Part shown: piece by piece, positions 63,221 to 64,000 of the stretch
Layout: every line of letters starts with the position of its first letter
Numbering within the stretch: the first letter of the stretch is position 1
From: Streptomyces endocoffeicus
GTDB taxonomy: Bacteria > Actinomycetota > Actinomycetes > Streptomycetales > Streptomycetaceae
Length of the DNA: 64,000 nt
Reading direction: 5' to 3'
Assembly: GCF_016741935.1 (NCBI RefSeq)
Contig: NZ_JAERRG010000001.1
Coordinates: 992,001 to 1,056,000, forward strand
Translations under genes and position numbers: made by a program
Notes under the pieces: generated by a model
The model's database searches: none
Seen by the model: only the letters and a program-made list of their open reading frames with translations
What the model was told of the DNA's origin: nothing

Positions 63221-64000
63221 GCCGTACCGAGTCCGAGCGCACCTTCGCCGCACTGCCGCCCGCCCGTGGCCGCGGCTTCGCCCGCACCTGGTGGGGCCAG
63301 GCGTGGCTGAAGGCCCTGGAGGACACGGCGCTGGACGGCGAGCAGCTGAAGCGCGGCCGCAAGCAGGCGCGCGAGGGAGCGGTGGGCGCGGTCTGCGTAC
63401 GCCCCGGCCGGGTCACCGCCGTGGTGCGGGACCGCGACCGCACGCCTTACCGGTCCGATGTGCTGCTGCGGGAGTTCACCGACGCGGAATGGGACCGGCT
63501 GCTGGAGGTGGTCGCGGACCGCTCCGGCCATATCGCCGCCCTGCTGGACCGCGACATGCCCCCGCAGCTGGCCGAGGACGCGGCGGCCGTGGGCGTCGAA
63601 CTGCTGCCGGGGATAGGCGATCTGGAGCCGGAGTGCGGCTGTGAGGCGTGGGACCACTGCCCGCACACCGCCGCGCTGTGCTACCAGCTCGCCCGGCTGC
63701 TGGACGAGGATCCGTATGTGCTGCTCCTGATGCGCGGACGCGGGGAGCGGGAGCTGCTGGACGAGCTCCAGGTGCGCAGCGCGGCGCGGGCCGCCCGGCA
63801 CCTGCCGCGGACGGCGGAGGACGCCGCTCCGCCGGCTCCGGAGGGCGTACCGGCCCGGGAGGCGTTCGCCGCGCCCGGTCCGCCCCCGCTGCCCGCGCCC
63901 CCGCCCGCCGTCGCCGCGCCCGGCCGTCCTCCGGCGCTGGCGGGCGGCACGGACCCGGCCGAGGGGCTGGACGTGGCCGCGCTGGAGTTCCTGGCGGCGG
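63217..64000 (+). CDS. SWIM zinc-finger protein (3' end outside window)
   Basis: At least 261 residues, cut by the window edge. It starts with the family segment PPARGRGFARTWWGQAWLKALEDTA (split over residues 14-38), then AREGAVGAVCVRPGRVTAVV and a SWIM zinc motif CGCEAWDHCPHTAAL (C-x-C...C-x-H). A Pro/Ala-rich linker follows up to the edge. ATG overlaps the SNF2 stop codon, so both are co-translated; SWIM proteins of this kind are thought to assist the SNF2 motor on DNA. Confidence 0.92.
   Translation, partial: MSRTESERTFAALPPARGRGFARTWWGQAWLKALEDTALDGEQLKRGRKQAREGAVGAVCVRPGRVTAVVRDRDRTPYRSDVLLREFTDAEWDRLLEVVADRSGHIAALLDRDMPPQLAEDAAAVGVELLPGIGDLEPECGCEAWDHCPHTAALCYQLARLLDEDPYVLLLMRGRGERELLDELQVRSAARAARHLPRTAEDAAPPAPEGVPAREAFAAPGPPPLPAPPPAVAAPGRPPALAGGTDPAEGLDVAALEFLAA

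Overview
The window is very GC-rich with strong GC3 bias, GTG/TTG starts and families typical of Streptomyces: SARP and PadR regulators, orphan roadblock proteins, a DUF3516 helicase and an SNF2/SWIM pair. I call it a Streptomyces chromosome segment; the species cannot be named from the sequence. No rRNA, tRNA, CRISPR array, insertion sequence or integrase was seen.

Region 1 (1-11014, minus strand) is the edge of a modular type I polyketide cluster: a cytochrome P450, a [3Fe-4S] ferredoxin, then a very large PKS protein that runs off the left edge. The PKS starts with a coiled-coil docking segment, so it receives a chain from another PKS. It shows KS-AT-DH-KR-ACP, then KS-AT-DH and the start of a KR region. 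Both AT domains carry methylmalonyl signatures.

Region 2 (11448-41212) is a complete extracellular contractile injection system (eCIS). A minus-strand operon of 21 genes runs from 41212 down to 16750; 11 of its 20 junctions overlap by 4 nt and none has a gap above 19 nt. In order it encodes a DUF4255 cap, an accessory protein, sheath, tube, a second sheath, a second tube-like protein, a 64-aa protein, a LysM protein, a split VgrG (gp27-like hub and gpV-like spike with an HxH tip), gp25, two baseplate J-like proteins, a P2 gpI-like protein, three proteins sharing an N-terminal domain, a 176-aa protein, a tape-measure-like protein, an AAA+ ATPase and a 91-aa protein. Convergent to it on the plus strand is a 1550-aa cargo-like protein (disordered N-terminus, hydrophobic core, Lys/Arg/Pro-rich linker, unassigned C-terminus), coupled to a 221-aa partner. 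The cargo and the 91-aa protein share a short motif (AGQxxVGNxAV), a possible loading tag. A 65-aa protein and a SARP regulator lie divergently beside the cap gene. No capsid, terminase, portal, integrase or lysis genes are present.

Region 3 (42610-49742) is transport: an MDR-type ABC exporter divergent from a MarR regulator, with a clear operator over two overlapping promoters; an L,D-transpeptidase-like lipoprotein; and a heterodimeric ABC exporter whose two halves have complementary nucleotide-site defects.

Region 4 (49856-64000) is ordinary Streptomyces chromosome: a membrane metal-dependent hydrolase, DUF3516 helicase, acyl-CoA thioesterase II, a DUF6397-like protein, two roadblock proteins, a PPOX/F420-type protein, a collapsed alcohol dehydrogenase pseudogene, a methyltransferase, a PadR regulator, small unknowns, an SNF2 helicase and a SWIM protein cut by the right edge.
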